64,000 nt of DNA from Whalleya microplaca. Lineage: Eukaryota > Ascomycota > Sordariomycetes > Xylariales > Xylariaceae. Shown piece by piece: positions 10,850 to 22,900 of this stretch. Made by a program: the position numbers and the translations under genes. The stretch covers positions 1-64,000 of the forward strand of contig MU385763.1 of the NCBI GenBank assembly GCA_022497155.1, read 5' to 3'. The stretch's first letter is position 1; every line of letters begins with the position of its first letter. The notes under the pieces were generated by a model. The model was not told the origin of the DNA and ran no database searches. It was given only the letters and a program-made list of their open reading frames with translations.

Positions 10850-12625
10850 CTAGTTCTGGTCTACGGCTCGCTCCCAGGCGCTTTCGAACGACGTCTGCGT
10901 CTGCGTCATGGACTGCGCCATCGACGGCGACGGCGGCTGCAGCTGCGACTGCGACGGATCGACGAGGACCATGCTCTCGTCGCCCGGCGCAGAGGCCTGG
11001 GAGGGGCGCTCGCCGCCGCCGTCCGGGCCCAGCGTGCTCGTCTCCTCGACGACGCGCGCGGCGAGGCCCTCGTCCTGGATCTCGTTCTCCCAGTTGCTCG
11101 AGTAGACGACGGCGGCGAAGGCCTCGAGGTCGCGCACCTGCTCCATCTCCTGCAGGTACTCGTTCGGCATGCCGTTGCCGATCACGTGGGCCTGGCGCGT
11201 CAGCACGGATAGGATCTTGGGGAGCAGCACCACCTTCGACGTCGGCTGCTGCACTTGCTGCTGCTGCTGCTCTGACCCCGGGTTGAACCGAGAGATGTCG
11301 TAGGCCCCGGGAAGGACCTTCTTGTTGAGGAGGGTCGAGAAGCCGGCGTCGAGGAGGAGAGTGAGGACGTGTGAGAACGCGGGCGATTCGATGAGGTCGG
11401 CGGTCTCGTCGAGGAGACGGCGGAGGGCGCTCGAAGATCCCGATGAGTCCACCTGTGAGGTCAGAGTGGCGGTGCTATCACCGAGGACTCCCGACTCCTT
11501 AAGAACGAAGTCCTCCATCTTGGTCGGGGGCATCAGGTATGGCAGCCACTTCGATCCCTTCCCGTCGGCGTCCGTCTTTCCTTCCATCTTCTTGCGTACC
11601 TCGAGAGTGAGTTGCGAGAAGTTGTCGAAGCTGAGGAGGTCGCGTGGGCTCAGGTGTCCGAACACCTCTCGGACGGCGGCCTCGACGGACTCCATGATTT
11701 CTACCCAGCCGCGGTTCAGTAGCCACCAACTGAAGGTCAGGTATTTCCTGTTAGTTTCGAAGTCGTTCCCATACGCTTGGTCGGGGTTGTCATCATCGTT
11801 GTTCTCTAAGCTTATTGTCGAATGCGATGTTCCTGTTGCCAGTGATACTACACTAGAGAGGTAGCTCCTTCGTCCGAGCAGGTTCAGTTGGATTCTCGTG
11901 AGCCCTGTAAGCAGGGCGAGGGTGTATACAAGGGTAAAGGCGCGTGTTATGGCTAGAGAACGCTACTTAGCTCACCAATGGAACAACATAGCTAGAACAT
12001 AGCTTGAATCAAGACTGAAGTAGCTCTTGGGGGCACTTACAGCTTATGGTTAGATCATCCCACAACTGCCTTTTCGTTTTCCTCTTCTGCATAGCCTGGC
12101 TATTATCTTGACTGCCATCGCCTGGATTGGAGGTAGGCGGCAATGTCACCTGACTGGCATGTATGCCGCTGTCACTCTGGAAACTGACTGTACTCTTTCC
12201 CTCTTCCTCGGTCATAGTCGTATCGGCAATGCTGGGGGGTGTGATGGACGATTCCCCACTGCGTATGCTCCCCTTGCTCTTCATCTGCTGGATCTCCAGG
12301 GTGATCTTCTCGGTGTTCATGGCGTCGAGAATATTCGTCGTCGCGGTGGGCAAGAGCGCAAGCACGGTAAAGGTGCAGTCCTCCTGGTTCTGTTCAAAGC
12401 GCCGCCGCAGACTATGCCAATACCATTAGATTATGGACTCATGTCAAAAGGGATTGGACTATCTCACTTCTCCTTGCCAATGCGGTCGCTGCTCATGCGT
12501 TCGCGCGCATCGTTGATCTTGCCCAGGACATACTGCGTAGCGAGGTAGCCGGCGCCAATGACGCCAACACCAATTGCTATTGGGGTCCTGTTCCGACGGA
12601 ACCATCGCCGCGTGGCTGATATCAT
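10850..12625 (-). CDS. PEX3: Peroxisomal biogenesis factor 3 (peroxin-3)
   Basis: Three exons (12625-12468, 12411-12041, 11952-10850) join in phase to 543 residues. The N-terminus MISATRRWFRRNR followed by a hydrophobic segment (about residues 15-33) is the classic Pex3 basic cluster plus membrane anchor. ENLRRRFEQNQEDCTFTVLA follows and is highly typical of the family. Further blocks are LVYTLALLTGLTRIQLNLLG and a C-terminal helical region. Pex3 recruits Pex19 with its membrane-protein cargo to the peroxisome and also anchors factors for inheritance and pexophagy. A Ser/Thr-rich loop (about residues 100-160) and a polyglutamine stretch are low-complexity inserts. It diverges from Atg101, with starts 722 bp apart. 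Confidence 0.95.
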
Positions 12626-13347
12626 GCTGGGTCCCGGGGGGGGGCTCAGGAACAACAAACGGTCCCTGCAGCAAAAGTGATGTTGTTGGAAGCTGCGGAC
12701 TCGTGGTGTGTGTGTACACAAGCTTGGAGTTCAAGCATTGGGAGGTTGACCACCTACCAAGCCTTGGAAATTTTATATTACTGGAGTACCCAAGCGTGCC
12801 GTACTGTGTAAGTATGTATATGTATGTACGTACTTGTGTAGAGCGCTGCTCTACTGCGTATGTATGTACCTATCGGGACTATTGACGTGTGCCTCGGCCT
12901 ATTGATGCGCGTGCCTTCCAGCAGCGGCAAAAGTAAATTGGGGTAAGGAGCTCCAATCGTCCCGCCCAGCCAGCCGACTGCGCCACAGCTAGGTAGGTAC
13001 GTACCTACATAGGTACTCTTATCAGATGTCCCGTGCATCCGTACAAATCCCGTACAATATGGCTGACATCAATACCTCAGCCACACCCCTTCACCCCGCG
13101 TGCTGCGTACCTCCTGATTGATCTCCAGTTATGTAAGTACGTTAGTTAGTATGTAATAGCCCGGTTAATAAGCCTGCTATGTATTTCTTTGACTGACGAA
13201 ACGGCCCCTCCATGCCCGATACGATACACACTTAGCATGATCCCAGTCGCCCGCCCATCAAACTTGCTACACACACGCTTGCGACAGCCGACCTTCTGAA
13301 GGTCAAACCAACCACAACCAGCAAATAACCCTTATCAGACAGTCTCG
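12626..13347. other. Divergent promoter region Pex3 / Atg101
   Basis: Between two divergent starts. It is rich in short gtatgtac/tacgta-like motifs (for example around 12810-12870 and 13000-13020). No gene is seen. Confidence 0.6.
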
Positions 13348-14573
13348 ATGGAGCAACAGAAGCCAGAGGAGTTCACACTAGAGGCCTTCGCGGATCCCGC
13401 ATCCGTACGCGATGTCGTTCGAGGTACGTACGTTTTCGTTCGTCCGCCCGCGAATCACATGCCCCGCATCACGAACTCCAGATCTATATACGTATACCTA
13501 TATCTATATCTATCTATTCTCGGTCCCTCAACATACCTGCTTCCCGATTGACCTCGGCCATCCCTGATATCACTATGCCTATACCATATACCTGACCGTC
13601 GGACCGAACTGATAACTAACGCACGCGCATCGCCGCGCCTCGCACCACACAGGCATCCTGCACACCATCTTCTTCCACCGGTTCTTCCCGAGCCTGACGC
13701 CGCACTCGCGCGAGGTCCTCGACATCACGCTGCCGTACGTGGCGGACGCCGAGCTCGACACCATGATCGAGAAGCGCGCCGCCGAGCTGGCGCGCGACCT
13801 CGACGCCTCGCGCACCACCACCACCTCCCACCCGTCCTCCTCCACCGGCACCACGGCGTACGGTGGCAGCGGAGGAGGGGGAAGTGGTGGTAGTGGTGGC
13901 CGTGGCGGCCGCGGCCACATCTCCGTCTCTTTCTTCGAGAAGAAGCGCCGGAAGGCCTGGTACATGCGCGCTGCCTACGGCGGCGGCGACGAGGAGGTCT
14001 GCTGGGAGTGCTGGACTGTGAGGGTTACGGTTGCGGAGCCGCGCACTGAGAGTGGTATGTTTGTTGCTGCGTTGTTGTCTATGTGGCTCCCCCCCTTTCT
14101 GTCCCATTTCTCCCCCTTTTTACCCCACAACACCCTACCCTATTCTTCTGCTTCTTGTCTGTGTGTGCATATACGATAAGGAGACGTGATCATATACGAG
14201 CGAGTTGCTAAACCGGTATCTTGTGAACGCCCTCCAGATCGAGTCAAGGTCCGCAGGGCAATGGAGCAGACGCTCCTGACGACCGCCATGAAGATCGTCA
14301 CCAACGTCAACTCGAAGAAGGAACACATCCCGCCCATCACGACGAGCGAGGCGAACCCCTTCCCCTACCAGATCAGCGTCAACCAGAAGGATTCTGGCTG
14401 GGCCACGCGAAGTAAGTAGCATCCCGAGTCCGTTTCTCTCTCCCCCTTCCTGTCCTATTTCTGGAGCCAATCATTCCCCCTATTGGGATATATCCGAGAA
14501 TCAAAGGCTCCGAAGACCGGGTCTTAACCAAAGATCAATGCTGACTCCTGATGCTGTAGTGGGCATATACTAG
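13348..14573 (+). CDS. ATG101: Autophagy-related protein 101 (Atg1/ULK complex subunit)
   Basis: Four exons (13348-13423, 13653-14054, 14238-14411, 14560-14573) join in phase to 221 residues. EEFTLEAFADPASVRDVVRG, ILHTIFFHRFFPSLTP and LDITLPYVADAELDTMI match the HORMA-fold Atg101 N-terminal half. The C-terminal half has WECWTVRVTV and FPYQISVNQKDSGWATRMGIY. Atg101 pairs with the HORMA domain of Atg13 and stabilises the autophagy-initiation kinase complex in fungi that lack Atg29/Atg31. A Thr/Ser then Gly-rich insert of about 40 residues lies in a loop of the fold. The last exon is only 14 nt. It is supported because it supplies the terminal MGIY after a good branch and acceptor; without it the frame would run into the intron. 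Confidence 0.9.
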
Positions 14574-15662
14574 GGGTCTAAGGCACTATGGACACTGTTA
14601 TTGTTGTTGCGACTACCTTCGTCTTGTGCAAAGAACATGCATGCATAGGTTTTCGGGGGGTTCTCTTTTTGGCTTAAGTTTTGGACACACAGCATCGATC
14701 ACGGGAATACCCCGTCTAATGGCTCTGGCGTTTTTTACATCGATCGGCATTAGGGTACACATGGATAGGGTAGCATAGATTTGTAGTTCTTCACGGAGTC
14801 CATGGTCGAGGGTCTTAATTACCTCGATATAATCAAATGATACCCACAGTAACTATTGGAACGAGAGGTCCTGTCTATATGTGCTTCGATCTTAAAGTTG
14901 GTGATCACATCAGTCTCGAATCCAGTGATTGTCTTCGTTTAAACAGGCAACAGCAAGGTAGACACTTAAGGCTGTTCAGGTAAAGGTATGAATTGAGGAC
15001 ATGTGAGTCCTTATTGCAAACTATGAAAGCAAAAAGCCACCCCGAACTCCGCGTCGTTGGCCATATTCCTGCCTTTCCGCATACAAGAAGATTCACACAA
15101 GAGTATCCAGCACAACAAGAACAGTCTCACAAACTCCTTCTTCCCTCCCCCCTCCAGAGGTGACAGCACCTCGTAATGTTTCCTGATTTCCCTTCCCTTT
15201 CCTTCCCCCTCAAGGCGGGATGTATTCAACGCCTTGCTCGTACTTTTTTGGGCACGTTTCCTCAGGGGTCAAAAACCAAAACATAAAACACGAACGCAAG
15301 GCAGGGCAGGGCAAGGCGAGCAACAAGCAAAAGCTGCGCAAGCCACCTCGCACTGCACAAAACAAACCAAGAGCTAAAACAGAAAAATCCAGATTGCAAC
15401 ATGCAGGCATTGTGCTAGTATACTCGAGACACGTGGCGTCATTATGATTCCAAACAATAGACAAGAAGGCCGTGAGGCGTGAAGGTAGGCAAAGTGAGTC
15501 TATAATTCGTACTGAGCGTAGGCGACATTTTTCGACACTATTATGTCGAAGGCGTCACGCAATAGTAGGTCGGGTGGTGTGGATGAGGTGGTAGGGAGGT
15601 GGTCATTATTCGTAATCGTCGTCAATGTGGGATAGAATGCCCACGAGACCTCTAGATGCCCC
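14574..15662. other. Convergent intergenic region, Atg101 / forkhead 3' ends
   Basis: Both flanking genes end here, so much of this is probably 3' UTR. No coding pattern is seen; open frames of 60-110 codons on both strands lack motifs. Confidence 0.5.
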
Positions 15663-17936
15663 TTAAAAAGAAGTCGTATAGCTACGACCCAAAGCCGGCT
15701 TGGAAGATTTGGACGGCTTAGATCCGTTGTTGGTGTTTTGGCTACCGCCGATTCTTTCGAAGCCTTGAAGTATATCCAGACCAGAGCAGTCTTCCACGTC
15801 GTCCTCAAAGAATTGAGAGGTGCAGAACTCCTCAATGTTTGCCCAGTCGTTCTTCATAGGGGAACCGTGTTTGGCGGCAATGGGCGATTGCAGGAAGAGT
15901 TTGCTGGGAGAAGACATGCCTTCGAATACCTTGCTTGGAGTCTCGTATAGAGGGACCGATGGGGTGGGAGGCTTCAATAAAGGAGCCGAGGTAATTGACC
16001 TTTTCGCGACGGAATTGGTAATCTCACTTAGGGCATTGGCGGAATGGCATCGTTCTGGGCGCATTCTCCTAGCTGAGCGCTTCGAAGGGGAGCCATTATC
16101 CGCAGCCGAAAAGAACGTATCCAAGTTTTCGTCTTGGAATATGTCGAAGCTTGGGTCGACGACATAGTCATTCAAGTTAAAGATTGTATCATCCATCTGG
16201 AACGCCGGACTCCACGGGATTACATCCTCGGGTATGTTGCTAACACGACGAAGAGGTGAATTAAGCATGTGGCGGACATTATCTCGGTGTATTCGTAGAT
16301 TTGTATTAGGTGAAACAGACGCAGGAGGCTTGGGAGGTGGCTTCACCTTGACGGCTGGGGTCAATGGAGGCAACATCTGGCCAGAATCATTGGCATGGCG
16401 TAAGGGGGAAGAAGATGGCGGCACGAACCCGTACGAACGACTCTTAGTAGGACTGTCGTACGATGAGGCTCGAAGTCGTGCAATCTCTTCCTCGGCTCGA
16501 CCTCGCTTGATTCGAGGGCGGTCAGTGCCCGAACTAAGGACCCGACCGCTTTGACTAGGACGCATGACCGAAGACTCCAAAGATGATATGTACCCGCTGT
16601 CATCCAGGGCGGTATCTATCGAAGCATATTTCCGTCGGTGGGTGCGTTTGCGCGAGGCAGAGGACGGAGGTTCTCTCTTGACGGGAGGAGGCGTATTGCT
16701 TCGTGGCTCTAAGTGACGAGGCACAGGTGGGGAAGAATGCATGGCAGCAGGGAGAGGTGAATACAAACCACTCTCCAAAGGCAGGTCATGCTCTTGTACC
16801 TTGTCTGTTTGCTCTTCCGGGCCGACATTATCGGAAAGCGGAATGGTGGCATCGGATGAGACCTCAGGGACAGACTGGGATGGGTTTTGTGACTGCATCG
16901 AGTCTTGGGAATAGAACGGAGCTTGTGTAGGAAAGACTGGAGGCAAAGATGGCAGACCATCGTGAAAGATAGTGGGCTCATGGTGTGCGGGCTCTGACCG
17001 ACTAGACATGATAGACATGTGCTCCATGGTCGCTGCAGACTTCCTGCTTGGCTTCTCCTTCATGAATTGGTGTTCCATCCCTAGCTCAATCGCCCAATAA
17101 TTTCCCTTGCCCGGGTCATCCTTCGGGCGCTCCTGTTTAATGAACGCCTTGTTGAGAGAAAGATTATGCCGGATGCTGTTCTGCCAACCTGCATCATTCG
17201 CGTTGTAAAACGAATAGGTGTCTGAGATCCACTTGTAGATCTGTGATAAGGTAAGTCGCCTTTGAGGGGCACGCAAGATGGCCATTCCGATCAGTTGAGC
17301 ATAGCTGTGTCCAGGTTTCGTGCCGTCATCATGGATAGCAGGAAAGGAATCCGGGGGCGGTAAGGGAGACTCTTCCAACTTGGCCTTCTTCACTGGTCTC
17401 GACTCCTGAATCGGTGCAGCTTCGAGCAGCGCGCGTTTTCCATTCGCTTTCGGATAATAATTCTCAATGTTCAGACTGAAGGCCGGTGGCGCCGGATATA
17501 AGGTCGGATGAATATTCTCCTTTCCAGAGTTCGCGACCGCATCCACCGACGGTTTTTGAACAACCGTCTTGAACCTCGACATTAACGGCTGCTTCTTCTG
17601 CATAGAATCGGTTGCTTGGCCGTGTGAAGCTGGCGGCAATATCGATACTGAGTTGATTTTGCTACCATTTGCGGACTTGAGCGGTGCGAGTGGCGACGCG
17701 GTAGCGCGTCCAGTCGGCTTGAACGGTGAGTGCTGCTTCGCATGTCCATGCGGAGGATTAAACACAACATTTCCATTCGAATTCTGAAGCGCCCGACGCG
17801 GCGACGATTGCTTGCCAACGGAGGGCATCGGAGCCCGGCTTATGGAAGGTGCTTGCTGATCGAAGAAGTCATCTTGGAATATGTGCAGCGGCTCGGACTC
17901 GGCCGCGAAACGCGTTGATTTGACCATACCGGCCAA
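15663..17936 (-). CDS. Forkhead transcription factor, Hcm1/Sep1-like
   Basis: A single-exon frame of 757 residues. The winged-helix forkhead domain spans about residues 206-292: KPGHSYAQLIGMAIL, LTLSQIYKWISDTYSFY, then WQNSIRHNLSLNKAF with the recognition-helix signature, and GNYWAI. No FHA domain is visible. That favours the Hcm1 (budding yeast) / Sep1 (fission yeast) type over Fkh1/2. These factors drive S-phase or septation gene programmes. A KEN box (KENIHP, about residues 139-144) and many S/T-P sites suggest cell-cycle-dependent turnover and CDK control; this is inference. The long C-terminal part is low-complexity, with conserved-looking acidic/aromatic patches around residues 560-620. 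The upstream region is long and gene-free. Confidence 0.9.
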   Translation of the reverse strand: MAGMVKSTRFAAESEPLHIFQDDFFDQQAPSISRAPMPSVGKQSSPRRALQNSNGNVVFNPPHGHAKQHSPFKPTGRATASPLAPLKSANGSKINSVSILPPASHGQATDSMQKKQPLMSRFKTVVQKPSVDAVANSGKENIHPTLYPAPPAFSLNIENYYPKANGKRALLEAAPIQESRPVKKAKLEESPLPPPDSFPAIHDDGTKPGHSYAQLIGMAILRAPQRRLTLSQIYKWISDTYSFYNANDAGWQNSIRHNLSLNKAFIKQERPKDDPGKGNYWAIELGMEHQFMKEKPSRKSAATMEHMSIMSSRSEPAHHEPTIFHDGLPSLPPVFPTQAPFYSQDSMQSQNPSQSVPEVSSDATIPLSDNVGPEEQTDKVQEHDLPLESGLYSPLPAAMHSSPPVPRHLEPRSNTPPPVKREPPSSASRKRTHRRKYASIDTALDDSGYISSLESSVMRPSQSGRVLSSGTDRPRIKRGRAEEEIARLRASSYDSPTKSRSYGFVPPSSSPLRHANDSGQMLPPLTPAVKVKPPPKPPASVSPNTNLRIHRDNVRHMLNSPLRRVSNIPEDVIPWSPAFQMDDTIFNLNDYVVDPSFDIFQDENLDTFFSAADNGSPSKRSARRMRPERCHSANALSEITNSVAKRSITSAPLLKPPTPSVPLYETPSKVFEGMSSPSKLFLQSPIAAKHGSPMKNDWANIEEFCTSQFFEDDVEDCSGLDILQGFERIGGSQNTNNGSKPSKSSKPALGRSYTTSF

Positions 17937-18053
17937 CGGGTATTCAACGACAAGACTATTCGCTTGGTGAAGATGTAGACGCTATGTGGTGGTTGATATT
18001 AGTTCACGTGCAATTAGGAGGTGTTGGTGGAAGTGCGACGACAGGTAATAGGC

Positions 18054-18085
18054 AATGGGTAATGGGTAATGGGTAATGGGTAATG
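18054..18085. repeat. 7-bp tandem repeat (aatgggt, about 4.5 copies)
   Basis: Direct head-to-tail copies of aatgggt lie about 120 bp upstream of the forkhead start codon (which reads leftward). Confidence 0.85.
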
Positions 18086-18931
18086 TATCCTGCTGGGACT
18101 TCAGACCGCTTCGAGACTTATTCCGGCCTGGCGGGCTGCATGACGATTGGGAGATTTAGTGAGATGGAATGATCTACTCACCTGTGGTCAGGTTTGTAAT
18201 TTTAATTAGCTGTGGAGCCGTGAAGCAAGGGTTACTGTGGCGCGATAGGTATCAAGCAGTCAAGACAAGCGACGAGCCTCGATCAGATGGTAGGTCTCGG
18301 AATGTAATGTCGAAGACCTCAAATAACGATATACGCAATAGTCCGGATACCGTCTTGACTGGACGATATGGTGGATGGTGGTGGATGAGGAGGAGGTGTT
18401 GGTGGTGGAGAGCGATGGTAGATAGGAAGAATGCTGATGGGTGGAAGGATTCAGACGAGAAAGAGGGGAGGAAACCAACGACAGGCAGCATTCGTGGGGG
18501 GGCAGTCGACAGTGAGTGCAGCTCCAAAGCTTGGCCGGCTATGCAGATGTCGCAGATGTGGTTGAGGAAGGCCAGTGAACGGTCGAAGAGGGAATAGGAT
18601 ATTAGAGTACGTAAAAGACGAGGTAGACTGGACTGACTGGGTAGATTGGGCCAGGCCAGGTGAAGCGACCAAAAGAGCGACAAGAGCCAAAAGGGCCAAG
18701 GGAGCCCCGGGCGAGCTTGCAGCGGATTGGCAGAGGGCAGGTCGCCAACTCAGCACTCGACCCACCTTGAGCTTGGGTGGACCCCGTCGTGGATTCAAGC
18801 ACCTGTGGCAGAGGATTGGCTGCGAGCGCCACGGGCTGACACGATGATGGAAAGTCCCAACAGGGTTTATCTGAAGAAAAACCGACGCTTGCAAGGAATG
18901 TCAGGTCGACCCTAGCGCCTAGTGCCGGTGG

Positions 18932-19009
18932 GGGAGTCTGGGAGTCTGGGAGTCTGGGAGTCTGGGAGTCTGGGAGTCTGGGAGTCTGGGAGTCTGGGAG
19001 TCTGGGAGT
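18932..19009. repeat. 8-bp tandem repeat (gggagtct, nearly 10 copies)
   Basis: Nearly perfect head-to-tail array of gggagtct, 78 bp in total, ending in a partial unit. On the minus strand it reads as a Ser-Asp/Pro-type repeat, but 8 bp is not a multiple of three, so it is not a coding repeat. Confidence 0.95.
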
Positions 19010-19999
19010 AGTGTGGCCCTTCCGCATGTATGTACTTGTTGGTTGGATATAATATGTGTAATGTACGCATGTATGTATGTACATACGCTGTCAGTTGGAA
19101 TGATACTAAGTAATCCGGCGGGTCAGGCAATGGCTGTGCAGGATAAGTGTGTGAATGTGTACTAAGTATGCTTGTTCATGTACGAATTGCGTTCTCTACT
19201 GCATAAAAAGGTTGCTTGTGCATACGATTCCAAGATCCTTCTGTTATAAAACACACGGATCGACGGTGATGGCCAAGATGGTGTTGGCCGCAATGGTGGT
19301 GGTCAAGATGGTGATGGCAGTGATGATGCTTTGTTGGGCGTATTAGCAAGTCGAAGGCATCGGGCGAGTCAGCGGCCTCCAATTGATAGACCCGGGCAAC
19401 CAAGGCTTCCAAGGTGGTTGTTACAGATGGTACCAAGCCCCTTCGTCGCACCCTCACCAACACGGGCAGACGGGATTGACTGCTTCTATTCAGCTCCTCG
19501 ACGTGGTGCGACGGTGTGTACCAGCGTGAAAATGCTACAGCAGATGCAATTGATGGCACAAGCGGTTAAAATTGATGATGAAGGGCGGAATTGATTGGTT
19601 GGGAAGACGGGGTGTGGGTGCGCGTGTGAGAGTTGAGAGGCAGAAGAGGTTGACTGGGCGTTGATTGGGAGGGATTGAGACTCGAAGACGCGAAAAACGC
19701 GAAACCGCGTTTTCTTTTGTTGTGCCGCAGGAAGCGCGTCAAGCCAATCAGAGCCCGAGAATCAACCTCAATTGGTCTTGGCGTGCCAGATTGAGAGGTC
19801 CTACGGGGTACGTACCTCTTAGCCCCTCTTCCCACCGAATATCGAGAGAACGCATAAATGCCCTCTTGAAACCAGTCACAGTCCTATTTTTTCCGTGATA
19901 AAACATGCGATCTCGATTGAAAGCTACTGTCTATTCGCCTATTCGGCCCAGCTCGAAATTCTTTTATCTATAATTTGTGTGATAGTCCGAAACCCGGCA

Positions 20000-22900
20000 C
20001 TTTCCATTTTCCGCGCTTAATACCTTGCACCAGTACTATACAGAGTACTCCGGCCGTAATTTATATCAATCCAGCTAAGCTCTCGCTGGTATCACATGTA
20101 ATATAGTAAGTATACTCTGCACAGTTGAAAAGTCGTTATTAAAGATTCCCATCTCGTGTCCACGCCGAAATAATTTGAGGGCCCCAAATACCGTATCTGC
20201 CGGGCAGGAAAGCCTACCGAAAACCAAGAGAACTGTCTTAACATGACATCATCTTTCATCGCCAGCTCCATCTTCAATTCCGGAGATCCCCTAGACCCGT
20301 CTTAGAATAGAGCCGTCTATTAATTAAACTATCTTTCTATTCCTAAGACTGTTTCACTTTTCGGGTCAATGCTTCTCGATTTGTCTTTAACAAGTTGGCG
20401 AGCTGACGAACGAAGTACTCGGCAAAATTCCCGAAAGGCAATTCAGCGTTTGTAAAATGTCTTTAATACAATCCCCGAAGAGAACAAATAGCCTCTTAAT
20501 TCGTTTGGTAATGGCAGGGAGGAACGGGAGAAGAAGAAAACGGTCCATGAGTCTGATTCCTTCACATAATGCAACGGATTGACAACTCATCATGACTATT
20601 TCATCTCATTAAACTATTATGTATAGTACTTCGGCATTGGTCCAAGCCAACCAGGGTCGGCCAGTGAAGAGATTTTCCGCACAGCCGGTCGGTATATGGG
20701 GATAGATATCACATTTGCCCATTTGCTGGGCTCAAGGCAACATCGAAAGACTTCACCACTTGGTCTGGATGGATGTCCTTCTAGAGTCGTATCGTTCCCA
20801 CTTGGTGTGGTTCTATAGTTGCATTGAAGAACAGGTTTTGCCAGGATTAGTTCAGGGGTTCGCGCAGATAGTCTGACCGCGTACCCTCGCCCTAAGCGCA
20901 TCCCATTAACTCCAACTTTGGCTAATCGGCCACAATTCCTTATCATCACGAAGACTATAGATTAATGTGAAGTTTTTGAGTCCTCAGATCATCACTACGA
21001 TTTCGCAGAATGGATGGTACGAGAAGGGCTATGACCTCGCCTACTTGCAGATAGCTTGCAGATACAGATTAGTTTTTGAGCGCACGCCTTATATACGAGA
21101 TGCACAGACTGAAACATGAACCGGAGAGTCCGCGGACGCTCAAATAATTCTCCAGGAATTAATCTGTTTCCGGAGGTGCAGCTCATCGCAGAATAATACC
21201 TAGTTGTACTTCTTGCATATATGGCTGATGCGGATGCGGATGCAGATGCAATATGACAAAAGCCTCATTTACGAGCGAGCTAAGGACCGCCGTCAGGCCG
21301 CTAAGATAGGAGTGATGATAAGCTTAATAGGAGGACTCCTGGGATAGAGATCCCCCAAGCCACAGATCAGACCTAATTAAAAGCCACAAAATCTTCAATG
21401 TCCCTCGACAAGACGCTAGGTTGCTCAAGTGCCGTGAAAGGCCCCCTTTTTTGATATCGACGATGAAACATTAGATTCCCCGTCATCGCAGCCCACACGC
21501 TTGGGATCGGCGATATCTTGCGGAGAAAGCACGGCATGGATAGTCGATATAGGAAGCAATTCGTGTGCTAGTATAGCGTCATAAACTCGAGGACAATGCT
21601 GAGCGATGGGCCCTTATCCATCGAGTCCAGAAGCTTCTCTCCGATCCCTGGTAGCGTCGCCAACAGGTTGGAGGCCAGGGGGAGCCCGATCCTGTTAAGC
21701 TTCATACCGCACTCGATCGCGTACTCGAGCGCGGAGGCACTGGGGTAGAACCTCCGGGCGTGGACGACCCAGTCCGCTCCTGCTGCCCTTCAAGCCCTAG
21801 ACATTGCCTGGCAGCCTGGGTCCGGCATCATATATATTGATAGGCACGGCCTTGGTTCGTGGGTACACGGTGCCGGGGATAGATTCTTGTCGTTGCCAAT
21901 GCCTAATCCTACCAGCAGGCTGTCTGTGGTTCTGTGGAGATGAGGATAGGTTCGCAGGAGTACTGCGGAGGCACAATGATGTGATATGACAATGTCTCCA
22001 TCTGAGTGTCTACCCTTCAAAAGAGAATAGTATAAAGCTCCAGAAATATGTTAGACCATCCGTGAATCATATTACTTGGCACCGCGTTATGGCGCTCGGA
22101 AATGAATACAATGAGGTAGTTGTCGAAAGCATCACCATACTCCATATATTACGCTTTGAGATCAGGTTGTGTTAAGCCCCTAAGCTCCTCATTACATTGT
22201 CCCGTATTGACAGTTTGATCTTGCTTTTCATCTTCTCAATGTAGGTTTCATTCTGCTAGTCGACTTATCCTCCTGAGGCTCATAACCCGACCCGTTTATC
22301 AGACGATGCTGTCATCTCGAGATTAAGAATTCGGCTACCAATTCGACGCGATGCCATATTTCTCAGTTTTGCTGCGCTTTTGCGTGTGCTACTTCTCTAG
22401 CCATTGATAAGTTCGAAAGCTACTGGACCTCAACGAGTATACTTTTTGAAGTCATGGCCTGTAAGAGATCGGTTGCCTATCAACGGTGTTGCGATAAAGA
22501 TACTACCCGAGATAAATCAAGAAAGCCACAACTGGTGTTAAAATACTGATGGAGCCCAGGATGATAGTGCTAGCAGTTTTGGAACCAATTCTCTCAATTT
22601 GACTTTTAACTGTATATATCGTGCTCAGGGGAGTCTCTAGTACGTGCTTCACATATTCTCCTTGTTATCAAAGATGCCGTTAAATACCTTCAGTAATTGA
22701 GCTATAACCTCTCTTTATAAGCATTATCACACTACCGTCCTTAGGGTTCCCTTATTGGAGTGGGAAAAGCTATGCAATGACTTGTGCCAGGTATCTATCT
22801 GTAAGTATATCGTCACTAACGAGTGGCGCCTTGACATCCTCTAGCAGCCTTGGTTGATATCTCCTACATTCCATACCAGGAGCATACTGAAATCGCCCAC

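Larger units (their letters stand above)
17937..19999. other. Long upstream region of the forkhead gene with tandem repeats
   Basis: No further gene is supported. It holds a 7-bp tandem repeat at 18054-18085, an 8-bp repeat at 18932-19009 and a degenerate atggtg-rich stretch near 19256-19335. Overlapping open frames around 18250-18900 on both strands look like low-complexity artefacts. A long leader or uORFs for the forkhead transcript are possible but not demonstrated. Confidence 0.5.

Noticed and set aside
18169..18900. Several overlapping 70-160-codon open frames upstream of the forkhead gene
   Set aside because: They occur on both strands at once, consist of low-complexity Ser/Thr/Pro or Trp/Arg runs, and include the tandem repeats; no domain visible.
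18932..19009. Possible CRISPR or protein-coding repeat
   Set aside because: Unit is 8 bp with no spacers and not a multiple of three; simple tandem repeat in a eukaryote.
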